Part shown: positions 14,101-22,800 of the stretch, in pieces
Layout of the letters: each line of letters starts with the position of its first letter
How positions within the stretch are numbered: the stretch's first letter is position 1
Assembly (NCBI GenBank): GCA_037447605.1
Contig: CM074823.1
Span: forward strand, 201,675 to 226,674
DNA length: 25,000 nucleotides
Direction: 5' to 3'
Source of the DNA: Zygnema circumcarinatum
Lineage: Eukaryota > Streptophyta > Zygnematophyceae > Zygnematales > Zygnemataceae
Program-made: the position numbers and the translations under genes
The notes under the pieces: model-generated
Told to the model about the DNA's origin: nothing
What the model saw: the letters and a program-made list of their open reading frames with translations, nothing else
The model's database searches: none

Positions 14101-15687
14101 AGTGGGGGAGGGAGGGAAGGAGGGAGGGAGGGAGGGAGGAGAGGGAGCGGGGGAGGGATGGAAGGAGGGAGGGAGGGAGGGCGGGAGGGAGGGAGGGCGG
14201 GAGGGAGGGAGAGGGAGAGAGCGAGAGATAGTGAGAGTAACACACCTCTGAACGAGTGCTTCGAGGCTTCCGAGGTTGTCAATGGAATCAGAGGCTGGCA
14301 ACGCCATCTGCCACGCCGTTCCATGGGCACAGTTCCGTCAAAAATGGAAGGAATGATGGAAATTTCTGACCATATGCTGAACTGTTTCAGTTGAAAACTA
14401 ACAGGATACGTTTCTGTTGTATTCACCTGAGGAATATGTACGGACGGCCCTCCCACTCCCTGCAGCTTCAAATTCCCCCCTGATGCAGCCTGCCAGAACA
14501 AAAAAAAAGGGAAAAAATATTAGAAAAAAAAAGTAACTATTGATGAGAGAAACACGATTGGCGAATAAAGATTATCACAAAATGAAGATAAAATGAAATT
14601 AGAAAAAAAAATCAGAGAGAATTATGCGCTTAAAAAACACAATTTTAATGAAATAATAAAATAAAGCTGAAAATTCCCACCTGCAATTCCATCAGCAGTT
14701 GCATCCTCGCCAGCCAATCTGGCGACGCCAGGTCTCCGGCCTCCCCTGTTCCATGTCCGTACATTCCGTTCCTGTTTCCGTTGCCGTTGCCAATTCCAGC
14801 CATGACGTTTCCAGTTCCGTTTCCCGTTCCGTCCGCCGTTCCGTTTCCGTTGCCGGCAACGGTTCCCTGCGCCGTGAGCAGCGCCGTGAGCTGCTGGACC
14901 AGTGCGTGGTTCGAGGTTTGAACCCCGCTCGTTCGCTGGTGAAGCTGCTGAAGGAGCTGCAGGAGCTGCATGCCGGTGGGCCCGCCCTCCTGCGCTTCCA
15001 TGTACAAAAACTTCAGTTTCAGTTTCAGTTACAGTTTCAGTTTGGAAATTCAGTCTCAGTTTCAGAATCAGTTGCAGTTCCAGTTTGGAAATCCCTCTCA
15101 TGTTTACTTGTCCCCTACTCACCACTATCCCTCTCTCTACCTCTCCCTTCCCTTCCAATCTCTCTCACTCGTGTTCTCTCCCTCTTTCTGCCCTCGTCGT
15201 CTCTCCCGCACTTCTCCCTCTCTCACACGCAACTGCTCTCCCTCCAACTCGCTTTTCCTCCTTCTCCCTCTCCCTTTCCTCCTCCCCCTCCCTGAAATAC
15301 TGCCATCCTCTGCCTTTGAGAATTCAAATCAATCTCTCCGTCTCCCTCTCCCTCTCCCTCTCCCTCTCCTCTACGTCACTCCCACCTCCCCTCCCGTTTC
15401 CTACTCTCCCTCCCCCCCTCCACTCCTCCCCTCCTCTCTACCCTCTCTCCCTCTCCTTCTCCCTCTCTCCCACTCCTTCCCATTGTCCTCCCTCACATCT
15501 CTCTCTCTCCAGCCGTCACAACTTGCTCTATCGCTATCTCCCCCCCCCTCACCCCTCTTTCCTCCCTATTTCTTCGTGCCACGTGTCCCACCCCCCCATC
15601 AGGCCAATGAGCGGCCGTCACCTGGCACTGCTGCTGCAACTTTTGTAGAAGCAAAGCGCCGCCGAGGCCCGCCTGCCCCCCCTCCAT
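10854..15687 (-). CDS. bHLH transcription factor (seven exons)
   Basis: Inferred exons on the minus strand: 15687-15622, 14989-14681, 14489-14427, 14307-14246, 13802-12074, 11514-11383, 11192-10854. They total 2700 nt, a protein of about 899 residues. The basic region and first helix are rebuilt across a phase-0 intron as ATDPHSVAARMRRDKISQRM. They have the H, E-like and R positions and spacing of plant bHLH factors of the LRL/RSL/PIF type, which bind E-box or G-box DNA as dimers. The helix-loop-helix (residues about 744-787) is complete. N-terminal exons are Q/L- and G/N-rich. The long fifth exon is low-complexity with two acidic-hydrophobic patches that may be activation segments (inferred). 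Every junction fits in phase. Subfamily and exact start are less certain. Confidence 0.85.
11383..11514 (-). CDS. bHLH gene exon 6: helix-loop-helix
   Basis: Acceptor TCCTTTCAG, 44 codons in phase 0 (MRRDKISQRMRILHDLVPNA then NRGDTVTMLEEAINYVRQLQ then DQVQ), donor GTAAGG. It carries the conserved RR, LVPN, ML and YV.LQ positions of plant bHLH domains. Confidence 0.92.
11600..11634. other. Perfect 15-bp hairpin in intron 5 of the bHLH gene
   Basis: TTGTATCCACCACCT (11600-11614), five-base loop GTTGA, and its exact reverse complement (11620-11634). It lies between the GA/CT-rich intron body and the acceptor of the HLH exon. Confidence 0.85.
11655..12066. repeat. CCCTCT/CTGCCT tract in bHLH intron 5
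   Basis: Hexamer-based (CTCCCT, CTGCCT) tract on the plus strand, polypurine in the transcript. It fills most of the roughly 560-bp intron separating basic region and HLH. Both strands give long artefactual frames. Confidence 0.92.
12074..13802 (-). CDS. bHLH gene exon 5: long low-complexity exon ending in basic region
   Basis: Acceptor TCCTTGCAG; 1729 nt. In order it has an S/P-rich start, a (AT)n peptide stretch, a GHxHVA repeat segment encoded by GCCACGTGGC units, an acidic/hydrophobic patch with IDSYDFADLPHLDSLGL, G/E/R repeats, a second patch (WMNNLELLPLHSPIGDIPEV), S/R-rich segments, and the basic region QKRGTATDPHSVAAR immediately before donor GTAAGT. Confidence 0.82.
13394..13536. 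promoter_or_regulatory. Cluster of five CACGTG palindromes inside bHLH exon 5
   Basis: CACGTG at 13394, 13418, 13493, 13517 and 13531, mostly as GCCACGTGGC; a sixth is at 13757. They encode the GHxHVA peptide repeats. CACGTG is the classic G-box/E-box target of bHLH proteins, so regulatory use is conceivable but unproven. Confidence 0.45.
13808..14232. repeat. GGGA-rich intron 4 of the bHLH gene (G4-prone)
   Basis: Near-continuous GGGAGGGAGGGA with GGGTGGGA and GAGAGAGC interruptions on the plus strand, polypyrimidine in the transcript. Many runs satisfy G3-N-G3-N-G3-N-G3. Confidence 0.92.
14246..14307 (-). CDS. bHLH gene exon 4
   Basis: Acceptor GTGGCAG, then MALPASDSIDNLGSLEALVQ plus two bases (AG), donor GTGTGT. 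The two bases are completed by the first base of exon 5 to give Ser. A TGA a few codons upstream in this frame shows that splicing is needed. Confidence 0.72.
14427..14489 (-). CDS. bHLH gene exon 3
   Basis: Acceptor TTCTGGCAG, 21 codons (AASGGNLKLQGVGGPSVHIP and Q), donor GTGAAT, phase 0 at both ends. The following intron is short, about 119 bp. Confidence 0.75.
14681..14989 (-). CDS. bHLH gene exon 2, Q/L- and G/N-rich
   Basis: Acceptor GAAGCGCAG, 103 codons, donor GTGGGA. It contains MQLLQLLQQLHQ, a run of short GNGNGT-type repeats (from GTTTCC/GTTGCC repeats on the plus strand), then SPDWLARMQLLMELQ, a likely amphipathic helix. Phase 0 at both ends. Confidence 0.75.
15005..15090. repeat. 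TTTCAG/TTTGG hexamer repeats
   Basis: Repeated (A/T)TTCAG(T/A) and CAGTTTGGAAAT units in bHLH intron 1. A similar CTGAAA array (TTTCAG on the minus strand) lies at 9490-9527 just upstream of the Tudor-like gene's first exon. Confidence 0.75.
15110..15540. repeat. CT-rich low-complexity part of bHLH intron 1
   Basis: Imperfect CCCTCT/CTCTCC tract. Long plus-strand Ser/Leu/Pro frames through it are artefacts. Confidence 0.85.
15622..15687 (-). CDS. bHLH gene exon 1 (proposed start)
   Basis: ATG in good context (GAGAGGATGGAG) opens 22 codons ending LLLQKLQQQCQ, then donor GTGACG in phase 0. The upstream leader is a GA-rich tract. Composition matches the Q/L-rich exon 2. Confidence 0.55.
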
Positions 15688-15689
15688 CC

Positions 15690-15910
15690 TCTCTCCCACT
15701 CTCTCTCTCCCTCTCCCTCCCCCCCTCCCTCTCCCCCTCTCGCGACCTCTCTCTCTCCGTATCTATTCCTCCCTCGTTCTCACCCTCTCCCTCTTATCTC
15801 TCTCTCTCTCCCTCCCTCCCTCTCTCCCTCTGTCCCTCCCTCTCTCTCTCCCTCGGTCCCCTCTTCTCTCTCTCTCTCCCACTCTCCCTCCCTCTCTCCC
15901 ACTCGCTCTG
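15690..15910. repeat. CT-rich leader of the bHLH gene
   Basis: CTCTCC/CCCTC tract, so GA-rich in gene sense, immediately upstream of the proposed ATG. It probably belongs to the 5' untranslated region or core promoter. Confidence 0.75.
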
Positions 15911-17067
15911 TCTTCGCGGCGTCGCCGATTCGCGGACGGCCACACGCTTTTACCGCCTCCCTCGGACGGACAGTCAAACATTTCATTGCTGCCCGTTTAG
16001 GTGCTGCCCAAATTATCGGGCAGGAAATAACATCTCCAAAGAAAATATTTCCCGAGCCAAACCAAAGCTCCTTTCGAGCCTCGGGCAACGATTTGGCAAC
16101 GAGTTCTCAGTTTCGACGCTAATTCGAGCCTACTCCGGACCAGAATATAAACTTAAAAAAAAAGAAATTTTCAAATGTTTAATCTAACCGAAATCTCAAT
16201 TTATTTTCAGAAAACTTTATACTACCTGCCCGAACAAGGTAGATAGTGGACTTTCTGTGACGCGCAGAAATGACGGAAAAGGCGGCAACGCAAAACGACA
16301 AAAGCCTTTGTCGTTTTTTCGTACAGTTTCGGTACATTTTTAATTTGTCCCAATCAGACAATTTGTCTTTTGTGCAATGTTTTCGACCAATCACATTCCT
16401 TTCCGGATCTAGCGGCCTAGCTATTCGACAATATCATTAACCGAATCAGGACAAAATGTCGGTGGCCCTGTCTTTTTGGGACCGACAATGATGACCCCCA
16501 ACCATAGGCGAAAGCGCAGGTGGTGCGCAGATTTGACCACGTGGCGGGTGCTAGGGCTAACGTGGTAACTTGTCCCAAAACGACAAATACCGACCTACGC
16601 AATGATAACTTTTTGTCGGTCATATTGCACGTGTCGCACTTCCATTGCTCGCATTTACCATTGTAGGTTGTCCTCCGCCCAAAAGGTTGATACTGTACGA
16701 AAGACAATACGACAAACTGAGTTTACTCGGTCAATGTCCATACTATAGCCTGAATTCGAAAACGGGCAGGAACATACTTTCTAAAGCCTGCCCGTCGGTT
16801 GAGTTCTGGCATCCCATTGGCTGACACGTTTTTTTCCCACCGAATCTAACGGTCAGCCATCCCTCTCGAACGGGGCCAAAGTTTGTAAGATTCGCCGCGA
16901 TTCCCGGAAGAATCTCGCCCTCAGGCGCAAACCGACGCGCCTCTGCTCCACGTGGCGCAAGCCGCCAAAACAATTGTAGTATTGTACGGACAGTGGATCT
17001 GCTCATGACGTAATTCTGTAACGTTTCTGGACCCGACAGAATCTGTTCGCTCAGCTTCTCTACTATG

Positions 17068-17078
17068 ATTGGCCCACG
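17068..17078 (+). promoter_or_regulatory. ERSE-II match ATTGG-N-CCACG
   Basis: ATTGG 17068-17072, one base, CCACG 17074-17078, continuing as CCACGTGG. This is an exact match to the second type of ER stress element. Confidence 0.4.
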
Positions 17079-17791
17079 TGGATCCCCTGATTCTGTTGGG
17101 ATACGATTCGACAAGGTATTCTGTCGTTTAGTGGACTCTCAGAAAATTGCGGGTCAAGGTTTTCTCCTGAAGCGACACGCGTCCGCTGCTGCCTTGGAAC
17201 TTTCCCAGTGTCGCCGCTGGCAGAAACTGTACGAACATATACGAATACGTACCTTCCATGTACGGCCCTTGCTATTCCGTTACTCCCCCTTGTCATTTTT
17301 CAACTCGCCAAATCTCCGAAGGGTTGCGCGTTTTGGCATCCTGCCGGCGCCGTACAATTGTCGGCGAAACCAAATGAATGTCTGAGCGGCCGTCGGCGGC
17401 CGGCCGGCGATTTCGACCGCTTGCGCCATGTTGGCATGTTGTTGTTGTTGTACTTGTACCGAATCCAATCAATGCAATCATCGCCTTTGACAAGAAGGCG
17501 CCCTAAGCAACAAGTTGTGGGCAACAAGTACATCCATGGGGCCATGAGGGCTGCCAGCGCGCCAGTCCGAATTTTGGGCACGTTTTTGTGTATGTAAGGG
17601 AAGGTGGGCCCGCTAGCTCGCGGCGAACCGTCACACATTGGACCGTACGGCGGCGGTCCCGCATGACGCATGCATGGTACGGCGCTAGAGGGACCGTAGG
17701 TCAAAGCCTAGTCTCGAGGCAAGGTCAAATCGTAGCCTCGTGACACGTGTGAAGTCTCACGTACGTCATACGACGTGTTGACGTAATTTTG

Positions 17792-17807
17792 TCGGCCGTA
17801 CGGCCGA
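17792..17807. other. 16-bp perfect palindrome
   Basis: TCGGCCGTACGGCCGA, within a cluster of TACGTCAT and TTGACGTAA / TTGACGTCA motifs (bZIP-type half-sites). Confidence 0.6.
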
Positions 17808-18214
17808 GTAAGACAAGTCATACGGTACTATTCATACGTCATATTGACGTCAGGAAAAACCTGGTTATCGACGAGAAACTCGGCTTTATGGGTCCGACAC
17901 ACGAGCGAACTAATGAACTAACTAACTAACGAACTAACCGTAATTAATAACCATAATTAATAGTTAATTATGTTTCTCCACGTTTCTGAAACGCCGTACG
18001 CGCAACTGCCGTCACATGTTCCGCGTAAAAAGCTGGTTCCATATGATGTCTGTTGGCCGTTGCGTTCCGTTTCTGTCGGCAAGGGATACGCTGAACTGGG
18101 AGTTCAAACTGTGAAACGGACGAACGGTTGGAAGTATCGCGGACGTTGGAATATACGGCGAGAGGAGGGAAAATTTCATTGAACTCGCGATGGCCGCTTC
18201 CTTCACACAGGAGA

Positions 18215-18305
18215 GGGGTTTGTAGGATTTTTAGGGCTTTAAGGGTTTTAGGGTTTTTAGGGCATTAAGGGTTGTAGGGTTTTGAGGGTTTTTAGGGTTT
18301 CAGAG
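18215..18305 (+). repeat. Interstitial telomere-like repeats, TTTAGGG on plus strand
   Basis: Degenerate TTTTTAGGG / TTTAAGGG / TTTGAGGG units. Orientation is opposite to the arrays at 10374-10866. Confidence 0.85.
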
Positions 18306-18480
18306 TTAGTCCAGGCATGTACTGACTAGTCGACTGACTAAACTGTGCTCAGACATGAATGGTTAGCCAAAGTTAGTCAAGTTGCCTATACCTTCGAAAA
18401 AAAAAGTTCGTTTTCGAAACGGTGCCTTTGAATGACGGTAACGGTACAGTACATTTTGTCGACATCTATACTGTACTGTA

Positions 18481-18671
18481 CAGTAGACCCCCCCAATATT
18501 TTCGCCATGGTTTCGGCAAATATTGGGCGAAAATATTGGGTAGCGAAAATATAAGGGTGCGTGTTAACAATAGGCGGGCAGTATTATATTAAAAAGTGGT
18601 TTTGGCAAATTCAGGGCGAAAATATTGGGGAGCGAAAATAAGAGGGGCGAAAATATTGGGGGGGTCTACTG
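18481..18671. mobile_element. 191-bp pogo/mariner-like MITE
   Basis: 26-bp perfect terminal inverted repeats (18481-18506, starting CAGTAGACCCCCCCAATATT; and 18646-18671), flanked by TA on both sides (18479-18480 and 18672-18673), the target duplication of Tc1/mariner/pogo elements. No coding capacity. The interior has two diverged direct copies of about 48 bp (18508-18557 and 18597-18645) with repeated GCGAAAATATTGGG motifs. Confidence 0.9.
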
Positions 18672-18689
18672 TAGTTCCAAATTGTCATC

Positions 18690-19077
18690 CGTACACTCCT
18701 TCCGCCGAAGTCGTCGAGCCAATCCGACAAATGCAATATAGTACGGACGCGTTTTTTTTGTCACGTGTACGCCTGACGCTGAGCTGTCAGATCCAACAAA
18801 CTTCCCCTTCGGAATCCGGCCGCCTTCGGTTCAAGCCTGGCCGACCAGGGTCCACTCGGCGGACTCTGACTCGCCCACGTGGAAAAGCCAAAAAGGCCGT
18901 ACAGTTTGATCTGTCTGGAACTGTGTTGGACGAACACAATTTTCTTGGATTTACTTATTCCACGTGGCAGTTTTTGGTTGGTTCTCATTTCAAGGACTTT
19001 TTCCCCTCAACCTTCGTCGCATGCTTTTCATTTCGAGAATTTTTCTTTTGAATATGCCAGCTAAGCCCTATATTCGA
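18690..19077. other. Intergenic, upstream of the secreted-protein gene
   Basis: GC-moderate sequence with CCACGTGG at 18877 and 18961. Short frames lack domains. It probably belongs to the distal promoter of the gene starting at 19791. Confidence 0.45.
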
Positions 19078-19096
19078 CCAATGTGTACACACCACG
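19078..19096 (+). promoter_or_regulatory. ERSE-I match upstream of secreted-protein gene
   Basis: CCAAT 19078-19082, nine bases, CCACG 19092-19096. It lies 145 bp before a TATAAAA box. Confidence 0.6.
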
Positions 19097-19111
19097 TGGA
19101 TAAGTTATCAA

Positions 19112-19130
19112 CGTGGCGACTCCTCATTGG
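19112..19130 (-). promoter_or_regulatory. ERSE-I match, reverse orientation
   Basis: CGTGG 19112-19116, nine bases, ATTGG 19126-19130. It is the second exact ERSE within 53 bp, inverted relative to the first, about 110 bp upstream of the TATA box. Confidence 0.6.
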
Positions 19131-19241
19131 ATAAGACGCTTTGAACTTAAAGTTGTTGTCAGATTTCGCCAACCTTTTAAAAAATCAAAAAAAGTACTAC
19201 GCAGCATCCTTGTTGTCATATCATCGAAGTTTTGATTCTGG

Positions 19242-19248
19242 TATAAAA
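19242..19248 (+). promoter_or_regulatory. TATA box candidate TATAAAA
   Basis: TATAAAA in the sequence CTGGTATAAAACTT, downstream of the ERSE pair. A second weaker candidate TATAAG lies at 19458-19463. Either would place a long leader before the ATG at 19791. Confidence 0.5.
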
Positions 19249-19489
19249 CTTAACGGCCAGTACTAATTCTGACGAGCCCCATTGTCCACACGTCCAGTAC
19301 AGCGGACCCGGACACGCAATCTCGAACCGGTATGTTCCGTTCACACGCTGTGAGCGGACTGCGCCCGCCGTCGTTGTCCCGCATGCGCGCGCTCCGATCC
19401 GGCGGTCGCGGCCGCCGGAACGCTCCGCTTCGGCCGCTTCCCACCCCTCCGCCGCCTTATAAGGCCCCTCCTCCCTCTCTCTTCACTAC

Positions 19490-19635
19490 CGCCGCCACTA
19501 CCACTACTACCACTCCCACTCCCACTCCCACTCCCACTACCACTACCACTACTACTACCAGTACCACTCCCACTACCACTACCACTACCACTACCACTTC
19601 CTCTCCCACACCCACTACCACCCCTACACTACCAC
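19490..19635. repeat. (CCACTA)n / (CCACTC)n repeat in the leader
   Basis: Hexamer and trinucleotide ACC/ACT repeats that would encode poly-Thr/Pro if translated. Their position after the TATA candidates makes untranslated leader more likely. A (GA)n block follows at 19730-19762. Confidence 0.85.
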
Positions 19636-19728
19636 TTCGCTCCTGCTACCACGATCAAGGCTATACATTCTATTTCCTCTCGAATTACGCCTTCAAATAT
19701 CGCAGGAAAGGAAGGAGGAGGTGGAAAA

Positions 19729-19767
<39 letters not shown>

Positions 19768-19790
19768 AGGGAGAGTGGGAGCAGGCAGGG

Positions 19791-19887
19791 ATGCCACCTG
19801 GGGGCTCGAGCGGGCGGCTGGGCCGTACGGCTCTGGCCGTGGGACTCTTCATATTCTATGCGGTGCTGCCAGCTGTCAGCTGCGGGG
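19791..19887 (+). CDS. Secreted protein exon 1: signal peptide
   Basis: ATG CCA CCT GGG opens 32 codons plus one base, then donor GTGAGC. Cleavage is likely near PAVSCG. The frame extends upstream without a stop to an ATG at 19332, but the signal peptide and TATA position favour 19791. Confidence 0.85.
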
Positions 19888-22800
19888 GTGAGCACGGCCG
19901 CAACCCGCATGCAGAGGGATCCGTACGGCGGGGTTTGAGATTTTTGAAGAGAGAGAGAGAGGGGGGATTATGGGGGGTAAGAAGCGGGTCAGGAAAGGAA
20001 GCTGGCTGAGAGAAAGAGAGAGAGAGAGAGGGAGGGAGTGGGAGTTTGTGCCTGCGAGAAACGCAGAGAGAGAGATAAAGAGAAAGAGAGAGAGAGAGAA
20101 AGAGAGGGGGAGGGGAGGGAGGGAGAGGGGGGGAGAGAGAGAGGAGATAGAGAGAGGGAGAGAGAGAGGGGGCACCTGACTTGAGAGAGAAATAGCAGAA
20201 GTCGTCGTGAAAAACTACCAACAACCATAAGAATATGTAACTCCTAAAAAAAAAGAGAGGAGGAGGGAGTAAACCCAAAAACCGTGACTTTGTTGACTCC
20301 CATGAATACCTTTTTTTTAACTCCGTTCACTCTGTTGACTTGGTTGACCTGGCTGCGCGTTCCGTACAGTCGCCGCCTTTGACGCGGCCCCCAATCCGGA
20401 CCTCGCGGACCTCCCGGAGCCGCCCGCGCCCATCCCCACCTCCATGAAGGGCGGGGCCAACTTGACCCTTCGGAAGCCCACTACGGCAGGTGAGCACGCC
20501 ACGTGGCAAACGACCATTGGCTACGAAAGTGACACGTCATTCTAGTCGCCACATGGCAAGCTGCCATTGGTCCAAACATGGACCCACGCACGCCACTATA
20601 CAAAACTGAACACGGCTCGAACTTCGAAATCCTAAAACCTTCAAATGATGATTCTGATAACTTCAGAAACCCTACAGAGCCTGAAAGGCCTTGAACCCTA
20701 CAAACGCCAAATCCTCGAACCCTGAACCCTGAACCCTAAAATCTTCAAATGTGGTGCAGATTCGGGGGACATTGACTTTTGCGACGACGAAGACTGCCTG
20801 GTGTCGGCGCTACTGGACGAAGTCCCGCTCATTCTGATCCTCAAGGACCTCCAGCTGAAGGGCGGCCGCCTCCCTGACGTCAACTACAGCGTCACCATCA
20901 CCGGGGCCTGCCTCGACCCCTGCGAGATTCGCGGGGCGGGGAACTCCCAGGTGGGCCCCACACATACGTCATGTGACATCACCATAACATTTGATGACGT
21001 CAGCATATTATAGCCAATATACGTCATGAGCTTGACACATATATCGTGTGACGGTATCATTTCATTTGATGGCGTCAGCATGCTACGGCCAATTTACATC
21101 ATGAGCTTGACATCTTGCCATCATCTCATGCCATGCTATGCCCTACAACCCTAAAAACCCTGATAATATATATCATGCCACTATTCCATACCATGCCTGC
21201 CATCATCATATCATCATCGGCTTTCATTTCGCCCATGCCTCATGCCTTATGCCATGCTATTCCATCACCATCCCCGATCCATCATACCCTCATAGGCTGT
21301 CCATGGCATGCCATGCTCATGCTGCCCCCCCATGCTATGCCATGCCATGCCGCCCCATGCCATACCATGCTCATGCCATGCCATCCAACCATGCCATGCC
21401 ATCCCACACCCCAATATATGAAGCTAGCGCCTAACCAGCAGGGCGTCATCTCCCCCTGCAGATATTCTATGTGGGAACCAAGGGCCGCCTCACCCTCCAA
21501 GAGCTCCATATCACAAACGGGCACGCCATGGAGGGCAGCCATATTGAAGGAGGAGCCATTTACTTGGGGGGTGGAAGCACCCAGGAAGGAGAAGGAGGAG
21601 CCTATCTCACAGCTGTAAACGTGAAATTCTCTAACAACACAGCCAAGTTCAGAGGAGGAGCCATTTCCGTACAGCCCGACTCGACCGCCTACATTCGGAG
21701 CTGCTCCTTCTTCAACAACCGCGCTGAAGTATGCAGAGACTTCACATGAATGCAATCCCTAAAAACACTCAAAACCTTTAAAAATCCGAAAAACCCGAAA
21801 AACCTCTCGATGAAGATTTCGATTGCATATTGAGTTCTGAGAACCTTACAAACTGGGCGAGGGGTTTTGGGGGTTTTGCAGCCTGTTATGGATGGGCAAA
21901 TCTCTATGGGAGGGGCTTTGTATGTGGGCTCCGGCTCTGCAAGGACCGGCGGGTGCGCGAGCGACAGCTGCGTGACGATTCAGGACTCCGTCTTTGTTCA
22001 AAACTTCGCCTCGTTCGGAGGGGCAGTCTTCGTGGACGACTCGCCCATGGACTGTGACAAGGTGAATAACAAAACTTCCCATGAAAAATTTCAATCTTTC
22101 TCTCGCTCTCCCTCTAATCACTTTCTGTCTCTCTAATCTCTCTCTCTCTAATCTCTCACTCTCTCTCTAATCTCTCACACCTCTCTCTCTCTTTCTAATC
22201 ACTCTCTACTCCCTCTCTCTCTCTCTCTCTCTCTCTCGCACTTGACCAAATATAGTAGACATGTGCAGCTAACTCATTAAATACAATTGACTTACATTGA
22301 ACTCCTTTTTTTTTCGGTTGTTTTTTTGGAGCAGAATGGCGGCGCGCACGCGGACTTTACCAACGTCCTGTTTTCCAAAAACAGAGCGACTTCGAACGGC
22401 GGAGCGGTCGACCTCATGTTCGGGGGAGGGGGCGCTTCCGGGTCCTTCAAAACTGTCGTTTTCCGCGATAACTCCGCGGGAGTGAGCTTCCCAAACCCTA
22501 AACCCTAAACCTTAATTCCATACAACCAGAACCAGGAAACTGCAAACCCTAATTCTGCAAACCGTAATTCTGCAAACCGTAATTCTGCAAACTCTAGTAT
22601 TTTCTGGTTTTGGGGTCTCATACGGATTATCTTTTGATACATTTAAGGGTTACAGCATGCGTGCAAAACATGCAGGAAAACCCTAAAGTTGGAAACTGTT
22701 TGCAGGAATTTGGAGGAGCTGTTTCCGTTGAGAGGGGCTCTCCTTCAGGACGTGGGCCACAAGCTCTATTCTTCAAAAGCACATTTCAGAACAATACAGC

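Larger units (their letters stand above)
15920..18180. other. Intergenic region between divergent genes
   Basis: No gene recognised. Recurrent motifs are CGACAAA/TTTGTCG (16301-16710), GTACGG/CCGTAC, ACGTGGC and CCAATCA. It holds an ERSE-II match at 17068, a cluster of ACGTCA/TGACG motifs (17757-17852) and an AACT tetranucleotide run (17908-17938). The 129-codon frame at 17208-17597 has no recognisable domain. Confidence 0.5.

Noticed and set aside
17208-17597. 129-codon plus-strand frame
   Set aside because: No domain, no codon pattern and no splice context; likely chance.
19332-19790. Upstream in-frame ATG of the secreted protein
   Set aside because: It would bury the signal peptide about 150 residues inside and translate poly-Thr and GA repeats.
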